Shown piece after piece: positions 1-7,589 of a DNA stretch of 33,322 nt. The DNA lies in the NCBI GenBank assembly GCA_023255765.1, contig JAGDVT010000033.1, positions 1 to 33,322 of the forward strand, read 5' to 3'. The notes beneath the pieces are model-generated. The model saw nothing but the letters and a program-made list of their open reading frames with translations. It was not told the DNA's origin and did not search any database. Source of the stretch: Candidatus Paceibacter sp. (GTDB lineage Bacteria; Patescibacteriota; Minisyncoccia; UBA6257; HR35). The position numbers and the translations under genes are program-made. Within the stretch, counting starts at the first letter, position 1. Each line of letters opens with the position of its first letter.

Positions 1-292
1 ATAAAATCAATCTAGCTGAAAATATATAAGGATTTATCCAATATAGAACAACTCCAGAAATAAATATTATTACTAACCCTATTATAGCATTTTTCATTCT
101 GTTTTTGCCCTGCATTTTAACATCAGGAATTGTAGAAAGCAGGTTTTCAAATGCACCAAATAAAAAAACAAAAAATGCAACTAAAACAGCTATAGCAACC
201 AAAAAATTATATATACCCTGAAGGCAACTTTGTAATGTTTTATCTATTCCGCAGTATTCTGACAAAAAATTAATAAAAAAACCTTGATCCAT
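1..292 (-). CDS. TrbC/VirB2 pilin-like two-helix membrane protein (C-terminus cut by window edge)
   Basis: An open frame runs from the ATG at 292 to the window edge (97 codons, no stop seen). It starts MDQGFFINFLSEYCGIDKTL, then has a hydrophobic helix at about residues 28-45, a short basic loop (KMQGKNRMKNA) and a second helix starting AIIGLVIIFISGVV. Two cysteines (C15, C23) precede the first helix. The pattern helix, basic turn, 'AIIGL' helix is what small TrbC/VirB2-type pilin or channel proteins show, and the gene sits last in view of a T4SS-like operon. The ATG shares its A with the TAA stop of the gene upstream (TAATG), so translational coupling is likely. The family call is inference from topology and context; it could be another small polytopic membrane protein, as the C-terminus is not visible. 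Confidence 0.55.
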   Translation of the reverse strand, partial: MDQGFFINFLSEYCGIDKTLQSCLQGIYNFLVAIAVLVAFFVFLFGAFENLLSTIPDVKMQGKNRMKNAIIGLVIIFISGVVLYWINPYIFSARLIL

Positions 293-897
293 TATTGGCT
301 AAAGATTATTTTATCTGAAGCAAATTCATTGCTATCTAAATTGTTAACAAATAATTGAATTTCAGTTTCTTCATTAATATCAGAAGGATCGAGCATTATA
401 GCAGAATAATATTTGCCTTTTACTTTCCATGTATAAGAAAGATTATTTGATGAGAAGTTAAATATTAAAGGAAACAATTTTTCTCCTGGATTATATTTGG
501 TGAATGGCAAAACAACATTTAAATTTTCTAGATATCTAACAATAGAAACGCGAGGCTTAGCTTTTATATTAAAAGTAAAATTATAACTCTTGAAAAAACT
601 GTTATCATTAGGATAAATTTTGACTTTTCCCATAAAATTTCTTTCTTTAGGAGTAAAAACTAATAAAGGTTTGGATGTTTTAAATTCTTCAAAATTTGCG
701 GAGTAATTGATTATCCATTCATAATTTAATTCATCTAAATTATATTTTTTATTTTTGTTAATAATATAACCTTCTATTGCAACCAAATATAAATCGCTTC
801 TTTTGTCAAAAGAAAAATAAACAGAGTCATTTTCAGCAAGGGCAAATTTAGATATTAATAAAAATAATATTGTTAAAATAATAAAAAGTCTATACAT
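292..897 (-). CDS. Secreted protein with two Ig/PKD-like beta modules, T4SS-like locus
   Basis: The 201-residue product starts with a clear signal peptide (hydrophobic residues 4-17, then SKFALA before END), so it should be exported. The mature part is rich in beta-forming residues and appears to hold two related modules, each with a Y-x-W core strand: LNYEWIIN near residue 57 and LSYTWKVKG near residue 153. That pattern resembles the tryptophan strand of Ig-like or PKD folds. No cysteines or catalytic motifs are evident. It lies between the membrane protein gene (929-1453) and the pilin-like gene, sharing TAATG with the latter. I do not recognise a named family; an extracellular or envelope structural part of the T4SS-like apparatus is a guess from location. 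Confidence 0.7.
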   Translation of the reverse strand: MYRLFIILTILFLLISKFALAENDSVYFSFDKRSDLYLVAIEGYIINKNKKYNLDELNYEWIINYSANFEEFKTSKPLLVFTPKERNFMGKVKIYPNDNSFFKSYNFTFNIKAKPRVSIVRYLENLNVVLPFTKYNPGEKLFPLIFNFSSNNLSYTWKVKGKYYSAIMLDPSDINEETEIQLFVNNLDSNEFASDKIIFSQ

Positions 898-907
898 TAA
901 TTAAAAT

Positions 908-913
908 ATTATA
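908..913 (-). promoter_or_regulatory. -10-like TATAAT close to start codon
   Basis: On the minus strand a perfect TATAAT lies 10 nt before the ATG at 897. Transcription starting 6-7 nt after it would leave a leader of only about 3-4 nt. No purine-rich ribosome binding site lies between it and the ATG. No convincing -35 box was identified. Confidence 0.45.
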
Positions 914-928
914 AAATAACATTAATTT

Positions 929-1453
929 TTAAGACTCTTCTTTCTCCTCCTCTTCTTTTTCTTCCTGCCCCTTTTTCTTGATTGCTTTTCTAACTTTCCA
1001 TAATCTTGCTACTCTATATCTACTAACAAAAGAAGCTATAGTTTTTAAAGGAAGAGAATCTGATATTTGCGCTATTGGTATAAAAGTTACAACTAATTCA
1101 TAGCCTACAATTAATAAATATAAAGCACCCTCTAATAAACCTAAGACCTCGGTTTTTATATAATAATGAATTAAATAAGCAAATATAATAAGCCCTGGTA
1201 TTTCAAAAAAAAGTGTAATATAAGGAAGAAAAAACAAAGTTCCACCTGTGGCAAGAGTTATTAAATTAAAAATAATTTCAAGTCCATCAGCAATAACTAA
1301 TAATAAGATAGAGCCCCACCATAATATTGTAATTCCTATACTATCTTCTGTCTCTTTATATTCTCCTTTTTCTTTTTTTTCAGCTTCTTTTTCAATTTCT
1401 TCTTCAAGTCTTTTTTTAGCATAGGAGATTACTTTTTCTTTTATAACTTTCAT
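929..1453 (-). CDS. Three-helix membrane protein with charged tails, T4SS-like locus
   Basis: This 174-residue protein has a charged, Lys/Glu-rich helical N-terminus (residues 1-37), three hydrophobic segments at about 41-66, 72-98 and 104-128, and a basic then acidic C-terminal tail (RKAIKKKGQ followed by a Glu run). The start overlaps the TGA of the ATPase gene by 4 nt (ATGA), which suggests coupled translation and membership in the same complex. I recognise no enzyme motif or named family. Location directly after the VirB4-type ATPase suggests an inner-membrane partner of the apparatus; this is inference only. Confidence 0.7.
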   Translation of the reverse strand: MKVIKEKVISYAKKRLEEEIEKEAEKKEKGEYKETEDSIGITILWWGSILLLVIADGLEIIFNLITLATGGTLFFLPYITLFFEIPGLIIFAYLIHYYIKTEVLGLLEGALYLLIVGYELVVTFIPIAQISDSLPLKTIASFVSRYRVARLWKVRKAIKKKGQEEKEEEEKEES

Positions 1454-3246
1454 TGAACTTTTTTAGCTGCTTCTCTTACAGCTATTAATTGTTCTAAGCT
1501 TGCTTTTATTATTTGATCTTCTGCGTAAGATCCTAAAACATATAATGGGATTCTTTTAAGTCCTGCAATTAAAATGCCCCTACCCCTTTCTGCTTGTATT
1601 AAAAATCTCTTTTCTCCTTCTGATAATGCAAAAACTTGACCAACTAAATCTATAGTAGCAGGTGATTGTTTCATTAAAAATACTAATGCTGAATTAGTTA
1701 TAATCGGTTTACCATATGGTGAATTCAAAAAATCTTCTGCATCTTGAGTGATAGTTGTTATACCAAGAAGATATTTTCTACCCCTTTTAATTGCATTAAG
1801 CAAAAAATTAGCGCCTGACTCATTTTTCATAATCCACCAGGCTTCATCTATTATTAAAACCCTCCTTTTTCTAATTCTTCTGACCTTATTCATTAAATCA
1901 TTTAAAACCATATACATTCCTATAGGCCTTAATTCTTCTACTAAATCTCTAAAACCAAAAACCACAATTCTTTTATTTATATCCACATTTGTAGGTTGAT
2001 TTATAAATCCACTAAAATTACCTTGGGTAAATGGATATAACTTTTCAGCAATTTTTTTGCCACCTTCTATACTTAATAGAACTTTCTCAAAATCATTTAA
2101 GGTAGGAAAAATCTCTACCTTAGAAAAATCCATATTAGGTAAAATATTAAAAGATGCATAAGTTTGATGGATTGCTCTATCAACAACAGTTAATTCTTCT
2201 GCATTAAATTTTTCTCCTATGATTACTTCTAACAATCCTATAATATCACTAACTTTTTCTTTGTAAACATCTTCTGGATTTTCTCCTTCTAATACAGGTG
2301 GTAAATCAAAAGGATTTATATGATACTCTGATCTTAAAGATATGGGTATAAAAGAACCACCATATATTTCTGCTATAGATCGGTATTCATTTTCTGGATC
2401 TAATACTATCACATCTTGCCCTAACATTAAATTTCTCATAATTTCGATTTTTGCAGTATAACTTTTACCTGAACCTGATCTTGCAATAATTACCATGTGC
2501 GCATTTTCAAAAGCAAATCTATCTAACAAAACTAAAGAATTGTCTTGCAAATTTATACCTAATAATACTCCTTTGTCCATAGAAAGTTCAGAAGATATGA
2601 AAGGGAAAAAAGAACTTGCAGCAGAAGAATTCATTGTATAATGAACATTTAAATAATCTTTACATAAAGGTAAATTAGATAAAAATGCATTTTCTTGCTC
2701 CAAAATAACAGGCTTAGCTATAATTAAACTACTTTCTAATAATTTAATAATTTGATGTTCTCTAACAAGCAAATCATCTTTATTTTCACCAAATATAGTT
2801 AGATATAATCCTACATTTAAAACTTTTTCTGTGCCTTGTATAATTGCCTCTTTTAATTCTTCTATATCTTTTAAAGCGGTTTCTAGCCTAGGATCTCTTG
2901 GTAGTCCTTTTTCTTCTATCTCGTATATTTGACTTTCAATTCTTAAAGATTGTTTATTTAGCTGCTTCAAAAATACGCCTGGATCCCTTGGGATAAAAAA
3001 TATTGAAAGATTAAATGGTTCTGGTAAAGATAAAATATTTTCTAACCAGCCTGCAAACAAATATCTCGGATAAGTTATTACTATTATATTTTTGCCATAT
3101 ATCTCCCCTATTTGAAAATCAGATATATTAAAAATGACAGCAGGAGGAGCAATAATACTTTTTATATGCTCAAATCCTTTTTTTTCTTCTATAACAGGAA
3201 CCCCTACTTTTTCTTCTTTTTTAAAAAATGGTAATCTTATTTTCAT
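1450..3246 (-). CDS. virB4: VirB4/TraC-type T4SS ATPase
   Basis: This 598-residue P-loop ATPase is the likely energy source of the T4SS-like machine. Residues about 60-240 resemble the middle region of VirB4 proteins. Walker A is ARSGSGKS at 255-262, with Ala where the first Gly usually stands. A DPENEYRS segment follows at about 283-290, as in VirB4/TraC and DUF87 ATPases. Walker B is RVLIIDEAW at 462-470, followed by an arginine-rich KRGRKYLLG and a sensor Gln at 501 (TQDAEDF). The N-terminal domain of classical VirB4 appears to be encoded separately by the gene just upstream (3243-3872); the two overlap by ATGA, and their 598 and 209 residues add up to about one full VirB4. Conjugative coupling proteins (VirD4) also have this fold, but there is no N-terminal membrane anchor, so VirB4 is preferred. 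Confidence 0.9.
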   Translation of the reverse strand: MKIRLPFFKKEEKVGVPVIEEKKGFEHIKSIIAPPAVIFNISDFQIGEIYGKNIIVITYPRYLFAGWLENILSLPEPFNLSIFFIPRDPGVFLKQLNKQSLRIESQIYEIEEKGLPRDPRLETALKDIEELKEAIIQGTEKVLNVGLYLTIFGENKDDLLVREHQIIKLLESSLIIAKPVILEQENAFLSNLPLCKDYLNVHYTMNSSAASSFFPFISSELSMDKGVLLGINLQDNSLVLLDRFAFENAHMVIIARSGSGKSYTAKIEIMRNLMLGQDVIVLDPENEYRSIAEIYGGSFIPISLRSEYHINPFDLPPVLEGENPEDVYKEKVSDIIGLLEVIIGEKFNAEELTVVDRAIHQTYASFNILPNMDFSKVEIFPTLNDFEKVLLSIEGGKKIAEKLYPFTQGNFSGFINQPTNVDINKRIVVFGFRDLVEELRPIGMYMVLNDLMNKVRRIRKRRVLIIDEAWWIMKNESGANFLLNAIKRGRKYLLGITTITQDAEDFLNSPYGKPIITNSALVFLMKQSPATIDLVGQVFALSEGEKRFLIQAERGRGILIAGLKRIPLYVLGSYAEDQIIKASLEQLIAVREAAKKVQ

Positions 3247-3872
3247 TCTTCTATTGTTTGCATTAATTCTTCAAATAGTTTTATAGGAGCCATACCCCAC
3301 CTTGGATTAGGATTATAAAGTTCATAAAAAAGTTGTATTATTTCTGCATTCTTTAATCTTATAGGTTGAAGCCCTAATGCCGCAAACTTTTCTGTTATAT
3401 ATATAACCCTTGTCTCAAGTTGTTCTAATTGTTGATAAAACTCTTCTTCTTTTTTATACTCTTTTTTAAAAAATCCACCTATTTTTATTGCTTCAGTCTC
3501 ATAAGGTATTACAATATAAAACAATTTCTTCATAATTTTATGTGTTTGTATATAATCTTGAATAAATTTAATATACTCTTCTAGTTGTATTTTAATTAAG
3601 GGCTCTGTTTCTTGTTCTAATCTTTCTTTTAAATAATTAACATACCCCTCAATATAAGCTAATCTTGAAACTACAAATATTTGAAGATTAAAATCTAACC
3701 CATCTAACAATTCCTTAAACAAACCTACAACTGCCTCCTTTTCTTGTTCAGAAAGCAAAGAAAAATTAATACCCGGAACAGCCAAAATAGCCCTTAATCC
3801 ACCATCTTCAGTTATTATTACATCATTTTTAACGTCCTTAATTTTAATCAAATATGATGTACTTTTTACCAT
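3243..3872 (-). CDS. TraC-like N-terminal partner of VirB4 ATPase
   Basis: A 209-residue soluble protein, starting MVKSTSYLIKIKDVKNDVII and including LRAILAVPGINFSLLSEQEK, then long amphipathic helices (residues 80-165). The pattern 'GGLRAIL.V.GINF.LLS..EK..V...FK..L' followed by 'Q.FV.SR' fits the TraC-like N-terminal domain found before VirB4/TraC ATPase domains. It has no P-loop. It sits between prgI (7-nt overlap) and the ATPase gene (4-nt overlap), so it is almost surely co-translated with both. It probably docks the ATPase to the membrane complex. The family call rests on pattern and position and is reasonably firm; the biochemical role is inferred. Confidence 0.7.
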   Translation of the reverse strand: MVKSTSYLIKIKDVKNDVIITEDGGLRAILAVPGINFSLLSEQEKEAVVGLFKELLDGLDFNLQIFVVSRLAYIEGYVNYLKERLEQETEPLIKIQLEEYIKFIQDYIQTHKIMKKLFYIVIPYETEAIKIGGFFKKEYKKEEEFYQQLEQLETRVIYITEKFAALGLQPIRLKNAEIIQLFYELYNPNPRWGMAPIKLFEELMQTIEE

Positions 3873-4384
3873 GATCTTTTAGGAAATTTTGGGATAGGAA
3901 AATTAATATAAGGATCATATGGATTATATCCATGTTTATGAGCTGTTTTTATATACTCTGAAATCGGATTTTTTATAACAATTTCCTCGCCCTCTTTTTT
4001 ATATTCCTCTTTTATTTTTTTAGGTTCAATTTCTTCTTCTAAAAGCTCAATATATTTTTCAACAGTAGGCATATTTATATATTTAGTAGTAATTTTAACT
4101 TCTTCTCTCCAAAGATATTTTTTTGTTGAAAATAAAGATATTAATAATGTAGGAATATAATTTAAAATAGGCTTGTTGTTAATTTTACCCCAACCCAATA
4201 AACCTGCTAAAAATATTACAAAAATAGTTATTAAAAGAGCAAACAAAGATGGCAAAATCTTAAAAGCAGCAAAAGAAATTAGAAAAGCTAAAAAAGCTAA
4301 AATTAATTGAGCATATGTAAAAGAACCTATCCACAAATATAATCTATCCTCTATATTTATATATTGTGGTACATTGAACCGCAT
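3866..4384 (-). CDS. PrgI family membrane protein
   Basis: The N-terminus MRFNVPQYINIEDRLYLWIG, then two adjacent membrane helices (about residues 24-42 and 44-64) and the loop GKINNKPILNYIPTLL, is the layout of PrgI-family proteins (two helices, VPQ..x.EDR start, conserved N.P), which accompany VirB4 in Gram-positive conjugation and Patescibacteria T4SS-like loci. The remaining 80 residues are charged and probably cytosolic. PrgI proteins are thought to serve like VirB3 as an inner-membrane adaptor for the ATPase. The gene has its own TATAAT 7 nt before the ATG and overlaps the next gene by 7 nt. Confidence 0.85.
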   Translation of the reverse strand: MRFNVPQYINIEDRLYLWIGSFTYAQLILAFLAFLISFAAFKILPSLFALLITIFVIFLAGLLGWGKINNKPILNYIPTLLISLFSTKKYLWREEVKITTKYINMPTVEKYIELLEEEIEPKKIKEEYKKEGEEIVIKNPISEYIKTAHKHGYNPYDPYINFPIPKFPKRSW

Positions 4385-4391
4385 TAAAATA

Positions 4392-4397
4392 ATTATA
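4392..4397 (-). promoter_or_regulatory. -10-like TATAAT 7 nt before the PrgI start
   Basis: A perfect minus-strand TATAAT ends 7 nt before the ATG at 4384 and overlaps the TAA stop of the upstream gene (4393-4395). A start site at normal spacing would fall on or next to the ATG, giving a leaderless message. No Shine-Dalgarno sequence is present. Confidence 0.45.
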
Positions 4398-5049
4398 AAT
4401 TAGAAAGGTCTATAACGCCCTCTTCTTTTTTATTTTCTTCCTTTTGCTTTTTAATGATAACAACTCCTGAACCTTCTATTTCTTTAGGCTTTGGTGGAGA
4501 CCAAGAAATAGTTTGATTTATATCTACTACTTTTTTGGGAATTTCTGTTTTAATTGGCTGAGTTTTAGACAAATCTATAGCTTCTTCTTTCTTTTTCTCG
4601 ATTTCTGCGAACTCTTTTTTAGGAGGGATTATTTTTTGTAAATTTAAAACTTTTGTTGAGGGTTGTCTTTCTTTTACCTTTTTAATTATATCTACTAATT
4701 CTTTTGGTGCTTCTTTAATAATTTTTTCTTCTTTTTCAGCTTTTTTTTGTATGCTTTGCCAAATATTGTTTACTAGAGGCAAAAATTTTGTTTTTATATG
4801 ATAAGCTAATGCTGCAGAGTTTTCATCATTAAGCCCCAATCTTTCCTTTATAATTGTTTTTAAATCTGCATTTTCATCAATTAATTTAATAGACAAATCT
4901 TGAAGTAAATATATAAATTCAGTTTCTTGCTCTTCATTTAACTCGAATTTTTTAGTATATTCATCTAAAAATGAGTAAAAATCATCAGAATACAAAAATC
5001 CTCGTATTTCTAAAGGAGCTTCATATAATGCCTCCAAAAATGTTTTCAT
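4393..5049 (-). CDS. Helical cytosolic protein with Lys/Pro-rich tail, T4SS-like locus
   Basis: The 218-residue product has an all-helical N-terminal half (residues 1-110, acidic, with LNEEQETEFIYLLQDLSIKL and LNDENSAALAYHI) and a low-complexity Lys/Glu/Pro-rich second half. There is no signal peptide or membrane helix. The tail carries two related short motifs, AIDLSKTQP near residue 156 and VIDLSNL at the very C-terminus, spaced by disordered sequence. I do not recognise a named family. It lies between the VirB6-like gene and prgI, so an adaptor or substrate-handling protein on the cytosolic side is a possible role. The tail motifs could be docking peptides; that is speculation. Confidence 0.65.
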   Translation of the reverse strand: MKTFLEALYEAPLEIRGFLYSDDFYSFLDEYTKKFELNEEQETEFIYLLQDLSIKLIDENADLKTIIKERLGLNDENSAALAYHIKTKFLPLVNNIWQSIQKKAEKEEKIIKEAPKELVDIIKKVKERQPSTKVLNLQKIIPPKKEFAEIEKKKEEAIDLSKTQPIKTEIPKKVVDINQTISWSPPKPKEIEGSGVVIIKKQKEENKKEEGVIDLSNL

Positions 5050-5056
5050 TAATTAA

Positions 5057-5062
5057 ATTATA
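5057..5062 (-). promoter_or_regulatory. -10-like TATAAT 7 nt before start codon
   Basis: A perfect minus-strand TATAAT ends 7 nt before the ATG at 5049, in the 20-nt gap after the VirB6-like gene. The spacing matches that at 4392-4397. The predicted leader is zero to one nucleotide and there is no ribosome binding site. Confidence 0.45.
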
Positions 5063-5069
5063 AAATAAA

Positions 5070-7589
5070 CTATGGTCCTTGTTGCTGCTGTGAAGATTGC
5101 TGTTGTGTTTGAGTTGCTGTTCTTATAGGTTCAAAAGATACTCCTGTTGGTCTTTCAAATATGCTTGCTAAATTTTGTAAAATTATTTGTATTTGTTGTT
5201 GATTTTGATTTATGTTTTGTTGAAGGGCACCTGCAATACCTTGAAGTTGATTTTGTTTCTTTCGTAAATCCTTTAATTGTTGCTCTTGTCTATAAAGTTC
5301 TAATAGCTGTTTTAAGTTGTTTGCAATAGTTTGTGATCTATAATCCTTCACAGGTTCAAAAATACTAATAGCATAATCCAGATTCTCTTCTAATGTTTTA
5401 CTATCGTCGTAATGACCCACACTACGACCTTTAAGATAATTCCTAATCGCTTCTTCTAAGTCTTCACCTGTTTGAATCCCCAATCCTTGTCTTGTTTGTG
5501 CAATCTGGTTCTCTAATTGTCGTATAGTGTTACTAATGGTAGTAATTTGATCTTGTATAGAAGTCGTAATTTGAGGTATTAATCTTTGTTCCAAATCCCC
5601 TCCCCACTCCCTTAACGTCCCTGCATTAATTTTCCCTCCCGAATATTGTCCAGTTAAATTATCTAAAATTTGTTTTCTTAAAGTTGGGTCTGTAATTCCA
5701 GCAAGATCTAAAATGCTGCTTACACCACTTTCGAATGCACGATAAGTTCCTGTCCCCTTTATTATACCTTGATATTGTGCCAAAACATCAGGAGCATTTT
5801 GACTTAACCAAGCTAAATTTTCTGGGTGAGCAAAAAATCTTCTTTGATCATCTCTATCCAAAAAAAACGGCAATGATTGTGCTAAACTTTTAATTTCATC
5901 TTGTTGGTACCCTAATCTATTTAAAACCTCATTTAGATCCCTTAAATTCACATCCCTCCATTGTAATCTTTGTGCTAAAATAGGCAGAGCTCTTCCTGCT
6001 TGGCTTTTATCAGTTAACATTGTTAAAGCACAATTTAATTTACTAGCACATAAGTTTTTAATTACAGCTTTATCTAATTTAGCCAAATCTAAATTTGATG
6101 CTAATTTTAATATTTGATCTGCAGTTAATTCTTGACCAGCTCTTTTTGCTAATTCTTTTTGCAAAGGCCCTTTATACCTGCTAAGTTCTCTAGCAATTTC
6201 TTCTGGTGATTTATCTTTAATTTGATTCCATATAGCTTTTGCTTCTTCACTTGCACGTTCTCTTGTTGGTTTCTGTATAGATTCTGCTAAATCTTGGACT
6301 CTTAAACCTAACCTTCTTAATGGACTAAATGGTGACTTGGTTAATATATCACCAACCTTACTTAAACCGCCACCCATTCTATCAAGCGCAGGAGAAGCAA
6401 GCCATCTTCCTGCTCCTGCTGCAGCTAATCCAGCTGCCATCCATAACCTTCCTCCTAGTCTATAAGCATAATCTCCAAATACCCAGCCTAATTTGGTTGC
6501 AAGAATTAAAACAAAAATAAAATAAGCGCCAATAAAAGCAAACTTTAAAATTAAAGCGATTATTATCGCAAAATCAGTTAACAAACTTCCAGGTCCCATA
6601 GTTTTTGTAAGATCGCCATAACTTAAAAATATATTTGCTATTTCTTGTTCACGTAAGGCGCCTGTATTTGTTGCAATTAATGAAATTCCTATTAAAATCA
6701 ATGGTATTAAAATTAAGATATTGACGTTCCAATTAATAAAAAATTTCCACCAATTATCCCAATGTCTTTTATACCAAGGAGTGACATATGCAATACAGAC
6801 TAATGGTAAAATTCCAACTAAAAATGATATTATTAAGAATCTTCCAATAGAAATACCAGCAAAAACCCACATAATTAAAGAATAGACAACATTTAATACA
6901 TTAGCCAAAAGTCTGCCAGATAATATATAAGCAGCTTTAATATTATGAACACTTCCGCCTTCTTTTTCAGCCATTTGTTCAGCTATTTGTTGTGCCATTG
7001 CCTCTATTTTTTTAGAAATTTCGCTGGGGGGTACAAAAGACAAGGCTGCATATAATAAATTCCCAAACTCAGAAAACTCAGTATTTTTTAAATTTTTTTG
7101 TAGTCCTGCTGATTGTAATATTCCTATTTGTAAATACCATATTGCTGTAAAAATTTCTTTTGCTAATATAAAAGTAAAATTAATTAAAAATGCAATTAAA
7201 ATAATACCAAAAACCATTTTTCTTGCATCATCATCCCTTCCTATAATCCATTCAAACCCTGCTATTAAGGCTAAGAACACCAATGAAACATAAGAGATAT
7301 TTTTGAAAAATTCCCATAATATAGAAGCAAATCCATACTGCCCAAAAGGATTTAAAGAAATGAAAACATTAACTACAATAGCTGCGATTTGAGATAATTG
7401 TTTAAATAAAAAATCCGTAGCATAAAGTGCTATCCCTGCAATAAAATTTAAAAGATCTAAAACAATTCCTGTAATGCCTCCGTGCCTAAAATATTCAATT
7501 ATACCTATTACTACACCACCTAATGCCAACCCAATACCTATAGCAGCTAAAACCGTTATACCCTTATTTTTAAAATTTCTCTTACTCAT
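5070..7589 (-). CDS. VirB6/TrbL-like polytopic membrane protein with Gln-rich tail
   Basis: This 839-residue protein has a strongly hydrophobic first 385 residues with roughly seven or eight membrane helices, including GITVLAAIGIGLALGGVVIG near the N-terminus and a long helix pair around residues 90-150. This resembles VirB6/TrbL channel proteins that form the inner-membrane core of T4SSs. Residues 390-839 are soluble: helical segments, a possible coiled coil around 690-800 and a Gln-rich end (QTQQQSSQQQQGP). Two cysteines occur close together (NLCASKLNCAL). The gene overlaps the upstream 1091-residue gene by ATGA. The large soluble tail is longer than in classical VirB6 and may reach into the cytosol or act as a ruler or plug. 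The family call is based on topology and neighbours. Confidence 0.75.
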   Translation of the reverse strand: MSKRNFKNKGITVLAAIGIGLALGGVVIGIIEYFRHGGITGIVLDLLNFIAGIALYATDFLFKQLSQIAAIVVNVFISLNPFGQYGFASILWEFFKNISYVSLVFLALIAGFEWIIGRDDDARKMVFGIILIAFLINFTFILAKEIFTAIWYLQIGILQSAGLQKNLKNTEFSEFGNLLYAALSFVPPSEISKKIEAMAQQIAEQMAEKEGGSVHNIKAAYILSGRLLANVLNVVYSLIMWVFAGISIGRFLIISFLVGILPLVCIAYVTPWYKRHWDNWWKFFINWNVNILILIPLILIGISLIATNTGALREQEIANIFLSYGDLTKTMGPGSLLTDFAIIIALILKFAFIGAYFIFVLILATKLGWVFGDYAYRLGGRLWMAAGLAAAGAGRWLASPALDRMGGGLSKVGDILTKSPFSPLRRLGLRVQDLAESIQKPTRERASEEAKAIWNQIKDKSPEEIARELSRYKGPLQKELAKRAGQELTADQILKLASNLDLAKLDKAVIKNLCASKLNCALTMLTDKSQAGRALPILAQRLQWRDVNLRDLNEVLNRLGYQQDEIKSLAQSLPFFLDRDDQRRFFAHPENLAWLSQNAPDVLAQYQGIIKGTGTYRAFESGVSSILDLAGITDPTLRKQILDNLTGQYSGGKINAGTLREWGGDLEQRLIPQITTSIQDQITTISNTIRQLENQIAQTRQGLGIQTGEDLEEAIRNYLKGRSVGHYDDSKTLEENLDYAISIFEPVKDYRSQTIANNLKQLLELYRQEQQLKDLRKKQNQLQGIAGALQQNINQNQQQIQIILQNLASIFERPTGVSFEPIRTATQTQQQSSQQQQGP

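Noticed and set aside
5070..5330. Glutamine-codon-rich stretch as a DNA repeat array
   Set aside because: Codons vary and no regular unit repeats; it is a low-complexity protein tail.
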